From the NCBI GenBank assembly GCA_031290715.1, contig JAITNA010000066.1, forward strand, positions 1 to 6,271: a DNA stretch of 6,271 nt, in the 5' to 3' direction. The position numbers and the translations under genes are program-made. This stretch comes from Eubacteriales Family XIII. Incertae Sedis bacterium (GTDB lineage Bacteria; Bacillota; Clostridia; Peptostreptococcales; Anaerovoracaceae). Below the pieces are notes generated by a model, which saw only the letters and a program-made list of their open reading frames with translations, searched no databases and was not told the DNA's origin. This document shows positions 1-6,164 of the stretch, piece after piece (positions within the stretch are counted from its first letter, which is position 1; every line of letters starts with the position of its first letter).

Positions 1-14
1 GGAACATTTGATGT

Positions 15-43
15 TTGACAATTGCTCCCCGGCGTGGTTGAAT
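15..43 (+). promoter_or_regulatory. candidate sigma-70-type promoter of the hybrid kinase
   Basis: A perfect -35 hexamer TTGACA lies at 15-20, and 17 bases downstream TTGAAT at 38-43 matches TATAAT at four of six positions. Transcription would begin near base 50 and leave a leader of about 45 bases before the kinase ATG. A TAGATA at 43-48 is a poorer alternative because its spacing is 22 bases. The call rests on motif matching alone, and the upstream gene is not visible. Confidence 0.4.
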
Positions 44-80
44 AGATAGGTATTCAGAAAAATTTACATTTGTACGTGGT

Positions 81-85
81 GGGGG
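81..85 (+). promoter_or_regulatory. G-rich ribosome binding site that selects the ATG at 94
   Basis: GGGGG sits eight bases before the ATG at 94 and can pair with the CCUCC of 16S rRNA with one G-U pair. The in-frame TTG at 70 has only an A/T-rich stretch before it and no Shine-Dalgarno-like sequence, so the ATG is the better start. Confidence 0.45.
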
Positions 86-93
86 CTGAGATC

Positions 94-3000
94 ATGGGAC
101 GCTGTTTGCGCGGAAAATATTTTTTGATGATCGTTTCGATTGTTTTGATCGCTTCGGTTTTCCTTTGGCTTCCGTTCGGCGGCGCGGCGTTTGCTTTTGC
201 GGGGGAGGGCGCGGACGCGGACGCCGCTGTGACGTACGATAGTTTTCGCGATGTGCCGGGCGTTACACAGGAAGAGGTCAGCGCCGCGGAGCGGATTCTG
301 GGCGGGCGGGATTCTTTTGTCTATGGCATGGTCGAGAGTACCGAGTGCTTCTACCGGGACGACGGCGCGCTCGATGGCTACGCGGTGTTTGTTGCGGACA
401 GGCTCGGCGATTTGTTCGATACGAAATTTGAGGTTCGTACCTATGACCGGGAGGAGCTTATGTCCGGGCTCAAATCGGGAGCGGTGGATTTCACGGGGGA
501 TCTCACGCTTTCGGATGAGCGCGAAACGGAGTTCTTCGTGACGGGCGCCATTTCGGAGCGCTCGATCAAATTCGCCATGCTTCGGGATGCCGTTTCCCCG
601 GAGAAAATCGCGGGCTCCCGCCCGGTGAAATACGCGTTTTTGGAGGATTCGCTGACGGCGCAAAAAATGACGCCCTATCTGAAAGACGCGTTCGGTACGG
701 CGTTTTCGGCGGTTCGGGCGGCAAATTCCGCTGAGGCATACGAGTTGCTGAAGGAAGGCGAGATTGATGTATTCTTGGAGGAAAGCAATATCGTAGACAG
801 CTTTCTCGGCCGGGAGGATATACGGGTCGCCAACTTCTTTCCTTTAACATACGAGCGCGTCGCGATCGCAAGCGGCAATCAAGACCTCTCGCCGCTTGTA
901 TCTATTATCGGAAAATATTTGGCGAATGGGGGCCGGGAAGAGCTGAATGAATTCTACAGCGCGGGGGCGTTGAACCATCAGCGGGCGGTATTTCTCGCGA
1001 GCCTGTCGGCATCCGAGCGGGCGTACCGCGACGCGCACATCGAGAGCGGCGCGGCGATTCTTGTGGGAAAAAGCTCTTTCAACTACCCGATCTGTTTCTA
1101 CAACGAAAACGAGGGGACGTGGGAGGGGATCGCGGGCGACATCATTGACGAAATGGCGGGGATCACGGGGCTGACGTTTGAATCGGCGCTCGAACCGGGG
1201 ACGGAATGGCCGGCGCTGCTATCCGCGATGGAGAGCGGGGAGATCGACTTTGTGACCGAACTGCTTCGGACGGACGAGCGCGAGGGGAATTTTTTGTGGA
1301 CGGACGCGCCTTACAGCACGGACTATTACGCTTTGATTTCCATGGCGGACTATCCGGACATCAACATCAACCAGTTGATGAGCGCGCGCGTCGGGCTGCT
1401 GCGCGATACCGCCTACAGTACGATGTTTTCGACTTGGTTTCCGGGCCATGAGCATACGGCGGAATACGAGAATATCGATCAGGCGGTCGCGGCGCTGGAG
1501 GCCGGCGAGCTTGATTTGGTCATGACGACGGAAAATCATTTGGTCGGGCAAACGAATTACTTCGGGCATTCCGGGCTCAAAGTGAACATGAAGTTTGACT
1601 ATCCGTCCGAATCCTCCTTTGGCATGAACCTTGATCATGAGGCGCTGCGCGGCGTGTTGAGCAAGGCGCAGGCTTTGATCGATACCGCCGCGGTCACAGA
1701 CTACTGGACGCATCGCGTCTTTGACTATGAGAGCCGCATCGCGAAAAATCAGACGCGGTATCTGACGTGGGTTTCCGTGCTTTTCGCGGTGGTCATGGCG
1801 CTGCTCGGCATCCTGCTCTTCTTGCGGCGGAATGAAAAGAAGCTTCTTGAAAAGGTCGTGCAGGAACGGACTATCGAGCTCGCGGAACAAAGGGAAACGG
1901 CTGAAAGCGCGTCCGAAGCCAAGAGCCATTTTCTGGCGAATATGAGCCACGAGATGAGGACGCCGCTGAACGCGATCATCGGGCTCAGCGAGTTGACGCT
2001 CTGGGCCGATCACATCGCGGGCGAGGAGCGGGAAAATCTGCAAAAGGTCCACCGGGCGGGGACGACGCTGCTCGGAATCATCAACGACATTTTGGATATC
2101 TCAAAGGTGGAGTCGGGAAAATTTGAATTGGTCCCCGTCGAGTACGACATCGCCAGTGTCATCAACGATACGGTCACGCTCAATATTATGCGCATTGAGG
2201 AGAAGCCGATCGTTTTCAATCTGCATATCGATGGGACGCTGACGCACAGGATGTTCGGGGATGAATTGCGCCTCAAACAGATTTTTAATAATCTCCTTTC
2301 AAACGCGTTCAAATATACAAAAGAGGGCGCTGTTGACTGGAGCCTGTCGACGGAAAGGGACGGCGGCGGCGTGTGGCTGACTTCTTCCGTCAGGGATACG
2401 GGGATCGGAATCAAGCCGGAGAACCTGAGCAAGATTTTTTCCGATTACAATCAGGTGGACACGCAGGCAAACCGAAAGATAGAGGGGACGGGGCTTGGGC
2501 TGTCGCTGACAAAACGCATGGTCGAAATGATGGGCGGGACCATCGATGTCGAAAGCGAATACGGCCGGGGTACCGCGTTCACGATCAGGATCAGGCAGGG
2601 CTTTGTATCCGACGCCGCCATCGGGGAAGAAACGGCGGCGCATTTAATGGACTTTAATTATTCCGAAAAAAAGCGGGATTTCCACTCTAAATTGACACGC
2701 CTGCAACTGCCGTATGCGCGGGTCTTGATTGTGGACGATGTGGCGACCAATCTGGATGTGGCCAAGGGGCTGCTAAGGCCTTACGGGCTGCAATCGGATC
2801 AAGTGATGAGCGGGCAGGCGGCGATCGGCCTGATCCGCAAAGGAGAGGTGAAATACAACGCGATATTCATGGATCATATGATGCCGGGCATGGATGGAAT
2901 CGAAGCCGCGCGGGTGATCCGGGAAGAGATCGGAACGGATTACGCAAAAAATATACCGATCGTCGCACTGACGGCGAACGCGATCATCGGGAGCGAGGAG

Positions 3001-3804
3001 ATGTTTCTGGAGCATGGTTTCAACGCGTTCATTTCCAAGCCCATCGACATCATGCAGTTGGACAGCGTGCTCAGGCGGTGGGTCCGGGACAAGGAACTCG
3101 AGGAGGAATGGATCCGGCGGCAAAGCGCGATGGGCGTACCCGGCGGCATCGACCGGCGGGAGGAATCGGAAAGGCGCAGGACGGCGGATCGGCGCAAGGG
3201 GGCCGACAGGCGGGAAAGCGCGGCGTGGTCGGCAGAGGGGATCGATCTGCAAAAAGGGATCGAGCGTTTCGGCGGGGATGAGGAATCGTTTTTGGAGGTT
3301 CTGCGGTCCTACTGCAAAAATACGCCGGATTTGCTCGATGGAATCCGCGAGGTCCCCGAATCGGAAGCGGGGCTTGGGGAATACGCGATCACGGTCCACG
3401 GTATCAAGGGGAGCAGCTACAGCATTTGCGCCGACGCGGTCGGAAAGAAAGCCGAGGAACTGGAGCGCGCGGCGAAGGCGTCGGACGATGTTTACGTGCG
3501 GGGGCGCAACGCGGCGTTTCTTGCGGCGGCCGAAAAACTGATTGCCGGCTTGCGGCGTTTTTTGGACGATATCGACGCCGATCAGGATCAGCAAAAGCCG
3601 GTGAAAGACAAGCCGGATCCGGACATCCTGCTTCGGCTGAAGGCTGCGTGCGAGGCCTATGATATGGACGGGGTCGACGCGGCGGTCGAAGCATTGGACG
3701 CCTGTGTCTACACGTCGGAGCCGGGCCTTGCCGAGGAGCTCAAAGATCATGTAATCGTGATGGAGTTTGACGCGATTGCGGAGAGGGTCAGGGGGATGTT
3801 GTGA
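94..3804 (+). CDS. BvgS/EvgS-like hybrid sensor histidine kinase (two SBP_bac_3 domains, HisKA, HATPase, REC, HPt)
   Basis: Membrane-bound phosphorelay sensor of 1236 residues. An N-terminal hydrophobic segment (about 9-36; AFA at 34-36 could be a signal-peptidase site) leads to two tandem periplasmic solute-binding modules of the SBP_bac_3 type (about 72-295 and 320-545). One membrane helix follows (about 557-577) and then a short coiled coil (580-610). HisKA has its H-box with His619 in SHEMRTPLN; the ATPase has N-box Asn737, G1 DTGIG (768-772) and G2 GTGLGL (798-803). The receiver (875-998) has acidic pair Asp881/Asp882, phospho-acceptor Asp927, Thr960 and Lys982. The HPt (about 1047-1160) has His1102 in HGIKGSS. 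An unnamed helical tail covers 1175-1236. There is no PAS or HAMP between membrane and kinase, unlike BvgS. Expected relay: His619 to Asp927 to His1102, then an external response regulator that is not in this window. Each binding module keeps an Arg (143 and 396) in a (S/T)DER motif, the place where amino-acid-binding relatives hold the ligand carboxylate, so an amino acid or carboxylate ligand is possible. The ligand is otherwise unknown. A start at TTG 70 would add eight residues but has no ribosome binding site. Confidence 0.95.
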   Translation: MGRCLRGKYFLMIVSIVLIASVFLWLPFGGAAFAFAGEGADADAAVTYDSFRDVPGVTQEEVSAAERILGGRDSFVYGMVESTECFYRDDGALDGYAVFVADRLGDLFDTKFEVRTYDREELMSGLKSGAVDFTGDLTLSDERETEFFVTGAISERSIKFAMLRDAVSPEKIAGSRPVKYAFLEDSLTAQKMTPYLKDAFGTAFSAVRAANSAEAYELLKEGEIDVFLEESNIVDSFLGREDIRVANFFPLTYERVAIASGNQDLSPLVSIIGKYLANGGREELNEFYSAGALNHQRAVFLASLSASERAYRDAHIESGAAILVGKSSFNYPICFYNENEGTWEGIAGDIIDEMAGITGLTFESALEPGTEWPALLSAMESGEIDFVTELLRTDEREGNFLWTDAPYSTDYYALISMADYPDININQLMSARVGLLRDTAYSTMFSTWFPGHEHTAEYENIDQAVAALEAGELDLVMTTENHLVGQTNYFGHSGLKVNMKFDYPSESSFGMNLDHEALRGVLSKAQALIDTAAVTDYWTHRVFDYESRIAKNQTRYLTWVSVLFAVVMALLGILLFLRRNEKKLLEKVVQERTIELAEQRETAESASEAKSHFLANMSHEMRTPLNAIIGLSELTLWADHIAGEERENLQKVHRAGTTLLGIINDILDISKVESGKFELVPVEYDIASVINDTVTLNIMRIEEKPIVFNLHIDGTLTHRMFGDELRLKQIFNNLLSNAFKYTKEGAVDWSLSTERDGGGVWLTSSVRDTGIGIKPENLSKIFSDYNQVDTQANRKIEGTGLGLSLTKRMVEMMGGTIDVESEYGRGTAFTIRIRQGFVSDAAIGEETAAHLMDFNYSEKKRDFHSKLTRLQLPYARVLIVDDVATNLDVAKGLLRPYGLQSDQVMSGQAAIGLIRKGEVKYNAIFMDHMMPGMDGIEAARVIREEIGTDYAKNIPIVALTANAIIGSEEMFLEHGFNAFISKPIDIMQLDSVLRRWVRDKELEEEWIRRQSAMGVPGGIDRREESERRRTADRRKGADRRESAAWSAEGIDLQKGIERFGGDEESFLEVLRSYCKNTPDLLDGIREVPESEAGLGEYAITVHGIKGSSYSICADAVGKKAEELERAAKASDDVYVRGRNAAFLAAAEKLIAGLRRFLDDIDADQDQQKPVKDKPDPDILLRLKAACEAYDMDGVDAAVEALDACVYTSEPGLAEELKDHVIVMEFDAIAERVRGML

Positions 3805-3854
3805 AGCGTTCTGTAAAGCCGAAATTTGCGCTTTAAGAACCGCCGCTTCTTTTT
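3803..3854 (+). terminator. intrinsic terminator after the hybrid kinase
   Basis: The left arm begins inside the TGA stop. GAAGCG (3803-3808) pairs with CGCTTC (3844-3849), TTCT (3809-3812) with AGAA (3836-3839), and TAAAGC (3814-3819) with GCTTTA (3830-3835). This makes 16 base pairs, broken by a one-base bulge on the left and a four-base bulge on the right. The loop is about ten bases and five T residues follow (3850-3854). It should end the kinase transcript and separate it from the chemoreceptor. The bulges lower confidence slightly. Confidence 0.7.
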
Positions 3855-3937
3855 CAAGGGCTTTTCTTTGTTCGTGTCTACCGTGGCACTCTACGGCTGA
3901 CAATGGGCAAGCAAGTCTGAGCAGTTACGAATATTTA

Positions 3938-3967
3938 TTATTATTGGGGTGTAATTTGGGGTATAAT
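3938..3967 (+). promoter_or_regulatory. promoter of the chemoreceptor gene (TATAAT -10)
   Basis: A perfect TATAAT lies at 3962-3967 in an AT-rich stretch. The -35 region is weak: the best match is TTATTA at 3938-3943 (three of six) with an 18-base spacer. Transcription would start near 3974, giving a leader of about 36 bases. I found no convincing sigma-28 (flagellar) promoter: the nearest match, TGAGATAA at 3977-3984, has GGGG where TAAA is expected. The weak -35 beside a strong -10 would fit an activated promoter, which is inference. Confidence 0.5.
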
Positions 3968-3968
3968 T
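3944..3968 (+). repeat. imperfect 12-bp tandem repeat TTGGGGT(G/A)TAATT in the MCP promoter
   Basis: Two copies of the unit lie at 3944-3956 and 3956-3968 and differ at one base (G or A after GGGGT). The second copy contains the perfect TATAAT and the first contains TGTAAT, so the -10 region itself appears duplicated. It may be a regulator-binding site, a pair of tandem promoters, or a slippage product; the sequence does not decide. Confidence 0.6.
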
Positions 3969-3982
3969 CTCTTTGATGAGAT

Positions 3983-3988
3983 AAGGAG
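3983..3988 (+). promoter_or_regulatory. AAGGAG ribosome binding site with unusual spacing to the MCP start
   Basis: This is the only strong Shine-Dalgarno sequence before the chemoreceptor. It lies one base before an out-of-frame ATG (3990), six bases before an in-frame ATC (3995) and 21 bases before the in-frame GTG (4010). No standard in-frame start codon sits at normal spacing, so the true start cannot be settled from sequence. Confidence 0.65.
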
Positions 3989-3989
3989 A

Positions 3990-4013
3990 ATGAGATCAGA
4001 AACAGCAGTGTGA
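3990..4013 (+). CDS. possible seven-residue leader ORF overlapping the MCP start
   Basis: ATG at 3990 opens a seven-codon frame, MRSETAV, whose TGA (4011-4013) overlaps the GTG at 4010-4012 as GTGA. Such an overlap could allow a terminating ribosome to restart on the chemoreceptor, and would explain why that GTG has no Shine-Dalgarno sequence of its own. Against it, the ATG is only one base after AAGGAG, which is closer than ribosomes usually prefer, and so short a frame is expected by chance. Confidence 0.25.
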   Translation: MRSETAV

Positions 4014-6085
4014 AATTTAAGATCACCGCCTCCGCGATTCTGTGCTTTGCCCTTGGCATGGTGTTGATTTTGGGTACGCTTTTTTTCAATTTGAGAAGCG
4101 TTTTTACGGATGCGACGCAGGAGATGTTCCGCGAGAAGGGCGAGCATTACGCCAATGTGATTCAGGATCAGCTTTCGTCGCCGGTTTCTTTTCTTTCCGG
4201 GGTGACGAGCGTTTTTGAATCGTGGATCGAACAGGGCGAGGGAAACCGGGCCGCCCTTCAAAAGGAATTGTTTCACGCTTTCGAGGAGTATCCGCAGTCC
4301 GAGGGCACCGCGTTCATGCTGGAGCCGAATGTGTTTGACGGGCGCGACGCAGAGTTCGCGAATACACAATACGGCACCGAACGTTCCGGCCGCATCTCCT
4401 ATTATTATTACAGAGATGAAACGGGCCAAACAAAATGGCAGCCGAAAACAGAAGAGGACGATCTGGAATTTGTGCAGCCTTACTACGTTGACGCGGCGGA
4501 GAAGAAATCGCCCACCTATTCCGAGCCCTATCTTTACACGGTCGACGGGCATACAAAATACATGGTGACGGCGTCGTATCCGCTCCTCAGCGAAGAGGGG
4601 GCGGTGCTCGGCGTCATGACGGTCGATCTGTATTTGGACAGCATTCACAAAATCCTTTCCAAGGTGCAGATTTATGAAACGGGGTATATCGTCGCGGTCA
4701 GCGGCGGGGGGAAAATCCTCTACTGCCCGGATCTGACGGCCGTCGGGGAGGACGCCGCGGCGCTTGGGTATGACTATCCCCGCCCGGCCGGACAAGGGGA
4801 GGCTGTCTATTCCGAAACGCGCTCTGCGGTCAACGGCAAGAAAAGTATGGCGACGACGGTCAGCATAGATTTGGGCATTCCGGGCGGCGCGTATTATGTC
4901 AGTATCGTTGTTCCAAACAATGAGGCCAATGCTGTCTATATCAGGATTTTGCTGATTATGGCCGCCATTTTTATTGCGGTCGGCATTCTGATCACGCTGA
5001 CGCTCTCCCGGCGTACGACGATCATCCTGCGGCCCCTTTCGGTCATGACCGGCCTCATCCGGCATTTCGGGGAAACGGGAAGCCTGACTTATACAAGCAG
5101 CGAATGGGCGCGTACGCATGCCGCCGCGACGGTTCAGGATGATATCGGTAAATCGCTCCAATTATTATTGAATATGTTCGGACGTCTTGTGTATTATGAA
5201 AGCGCGATGAAAGCTGTTGCGGCCAGAGATGTATCGCAGGAGATCAATGTGCTCGGCGAAGAGGATACCATTGGGATTTCTTTGCACCGGATGATTGAAA
5301 ATCTGAATGATATGCTTTTTGAACTCAGCGATACGTCGGGGCGCATTGAATCCCTCGCGGGGCAGGTTTCGCAGGGCGCGGGCCTTCTCACGGAGGGCGC
5401 GTCGGATCAATCTTTGAGCGTTGAAAATCTGAAGGAAGCCGTGCAGTCTGTGCTGAACCAAGCCGCTGAAAACGTGCGCAATGCGGAGGAGGTCATCGCT
5501 TTCACGGAGGACGCCGCCCAAAAAATGGCGACCAGTATCGAGCATATGGAAAATCTCAGCCGTTCCATGACGGAAATCATGGAAGCCGCGGGCGATATTT
5601 CGAGTGTCATCAAGGCGGTCGACGATATTGCTTTTCAGACGAATATTCTCGCGCTCAACGCGGCGGTCGAAGCGGCAAGGGCCGGTCAAGCCGGACGCGG
5701 TTTCGCGGTGGTTGCGGACGAGGTGCGCGCGCTTGCGGGCAAGTCCGCGGAGGCCGCGCACATGACAGAGGGACTGGTTTCAAACAGTCTTGAAATCATT
5801 CGGGAGGGCAACAGGCTGGCGGCGCTCACAAGCGAAAATATCAGCGAAACGAGTCAAAAAAGCATCCGGATCATGGAGCGGATCAAGGACGTTACGCTCG
5901 TTTCCCGAAAGCAGCAGGAATCCATTGCGATGATCAACGACGATATTGAAGGGATTTCCGCGATTATTTCCCAAAACGCCCGGAGCGCGCACACTTCCGT
6001 CGACCAGAGCAAAATCCTTACAAAACAGGCGTCGAGCCTTTCCGGAATGATCGCTCAATTCAGATTGAAACCTCCGAAGGCGTAG
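4010..6085 (+). CDS. methyl-accepting chemotaxis protein with dCache sensor domain
   Basis: Transmembrane chemoreceptor of 691 residues that should control CheA through CheW. TM1 is about 6-27; a periplasmic double-Cache sensor covers about 35-300, with the typical Cache stretch FVQPYYVDA...YSEPY near 154-174 and VMTVDLYLDSI at 202-212; TM2 is about 310-333. Two HAMP-like units follow: 334-394, with RPL (341-343) and QDDIG (376-380), and about 395-440, with AARDVSQEI and EEDTIG. The cytoplasmic helical hairpin runs 441-685 and carries the near-invariant tip DDIAFQTNILALNAA (538-552), then VEAARAGQAGRGFAVVADE (553-571). The C-terminus is FRLKPPKA, without an NWETF-type pentapeptide, so methylation enzymes would not tether there. 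The start is uncertain: GTG 4010 gives a normal receptor N-terminus (MKFKITASA) but has no ribosome binding site at proper distance; an AUC start at 3995 would add five residues. The ligand cannot be told; dCache receptors commonly bind amino acids, organic acids or amines. A terminator lies upstream, so it is probably transcribed from its own promoter. Confidence 0.95.
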   Translation: MKFKITASAILCFALGMVLILGTLFFNLRSVFTDATQEMFREKGEHYANVIQDQLSSPVSFLSGVTSVFESWIEQGEGNRAALQKELFHAFEEYPQSEGTAFMLEPNVFDGRDAEFANTQYGTERSGRISYYYYRDETGQTKWQPKTEEDDLEFVQPYYVDAAEKKSPTYSEPYLYTVDGHTKYMVTASYPLLSEEGAVLGVMTVDLYLDSIHKILSKVQIYETGYIVAVSGGGKILYCPDLTAVGEDAAALGYDYPRPAGQGEAVYSETRSAVNGKKSMATTVSIDLGIPGGAYYVSIVVPNNEANAVYIRILLIMAAIFIAVGILITLTLSRRTTIILRPLSVMTGLIRHFGETGSLTYTSSEWARTHAAATVQDDIGKSLQLLLNMFGRLVYYESAMKAVAARDVSQEINVLGEEDTIGISLHRMIENLNDMLFELSDTSGRIESLAGQVSQGAGLLTEGASDQSLSVENLKEAVQSVLNQAAENVRNAEEVIAFTEDAAQKMATSIEHMENLSRSMTEIMEAAGDISSVIKAVDDIAFQTNILALNAAVEAARAGQAGRGFAVVADEVRALAGKSAEAAHMTEGLVSNSLEIIREGNRLAALTSENISETSQKSIRIMERIKDVTLVSRKQQESIAMINDDIEGISAIISQNARSAHTSVDQSKILTKQASSLSGMIAQFRLKPPKA

Positions 6086-6105
6086 AAGCGCGACACGCAG
6101 TTCGG
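6074..6105 (+). terminator. hairpin over the MCP stop codon, weak terminator candidate
   Basis: CCGAA (6074-6078) pairs with TTCGG (6101-6105), and GCGT (6080-6083) pairs with ACGC (6095-6098), with a small internal loop between the two stems and an 11-base loop at the top. What follows is only T-rich with interruptions (TCATTTGGGTTTGTG), not a clean U-run. It may be a weak or Rho-assisted terminator or an mRNA 3'-end stabiliser; read-through into the next gene is possible. Confidence 0.3.
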
Positions 6106-6128
6106 GTCATTTGGGTTTGTGATTTGCG

Positions 6129-6160
6129 GTAATAAGTTTGATGTAATAATGAGGTAATAA
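6129..6160 (+). repeat. three direct copies of GTAATAA before the third gene
   Basis: GTAATAA occurs at 6129-6135, 6143-6149 and 6154-6160. The first and last copies share a longer core GGTAATAA. The copies are 14 and 11 bases apart, start to start, in a short AT-rich gap. They may be regulator-binding repeats; chance in AT-rich DNA is not excluded. GAGG at 6151-6154, ten bases before the ATG at 6165, could be the ribosome binding site. Confidence 0.45.
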
Positions 6161-6164
6161 TCAT

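Noticed and set aside
70..93. TTG at 70 as the kinase start
   Set aside because: There is no Shine-Dalgarno sequence before it, and the ATG at 94 has a G-rich site at eight bases and begins directly before the basic residues and hydrophobic segment of a signal anchor.
3881..3896. Small hairpin CCGT...ACGG in the intergenic gap
   Set aside because: A four-base-pair stem with an eight-base loop is expected by chance, and no T-run or repeat goes with it.
2773..3903. Minus-strand frame of 376 codons opposite the kinase 3' half
   Set aside because: It is rich in Arg, His and Pro, shows no domain, and lies opposite a kinase frame with all motifs intact; it is a shadow of GC-rich codon use. Only its intergenic first part is discussed as a weak finding.
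3958..3984. Sigma-28 flagellar promoter before the chemoreceptor
   Set aside because: TGAGATAA (3977-3984) partly resembles the -10, but the -35 position is GGGG rather than TAAA and the stretch overlaps the ribosome binding site.
3855..4009. c-di-GMP or other riboswitch in the leader of the chemoreceptor
   Set aside because: I found none of the conserved GEMM riboswitch core sequences, and the leader from the likely transcription start is only about 36 bases.
3941..5161. Minus-strand frame of 406 codons opposite the chemoreceptor sensor domain
   Set aside because: Composition is that of an antisense shadow, with no recognisable domain, while the + strand encodes a clear dCache receptor.
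6142..6150. Extended -10 promoter (TG-T-AATAAT) for the third gene
   Set aside because: The motif matches well, but transcription would begin about eight bases before the ATG and leave out the only ribosome binding site.
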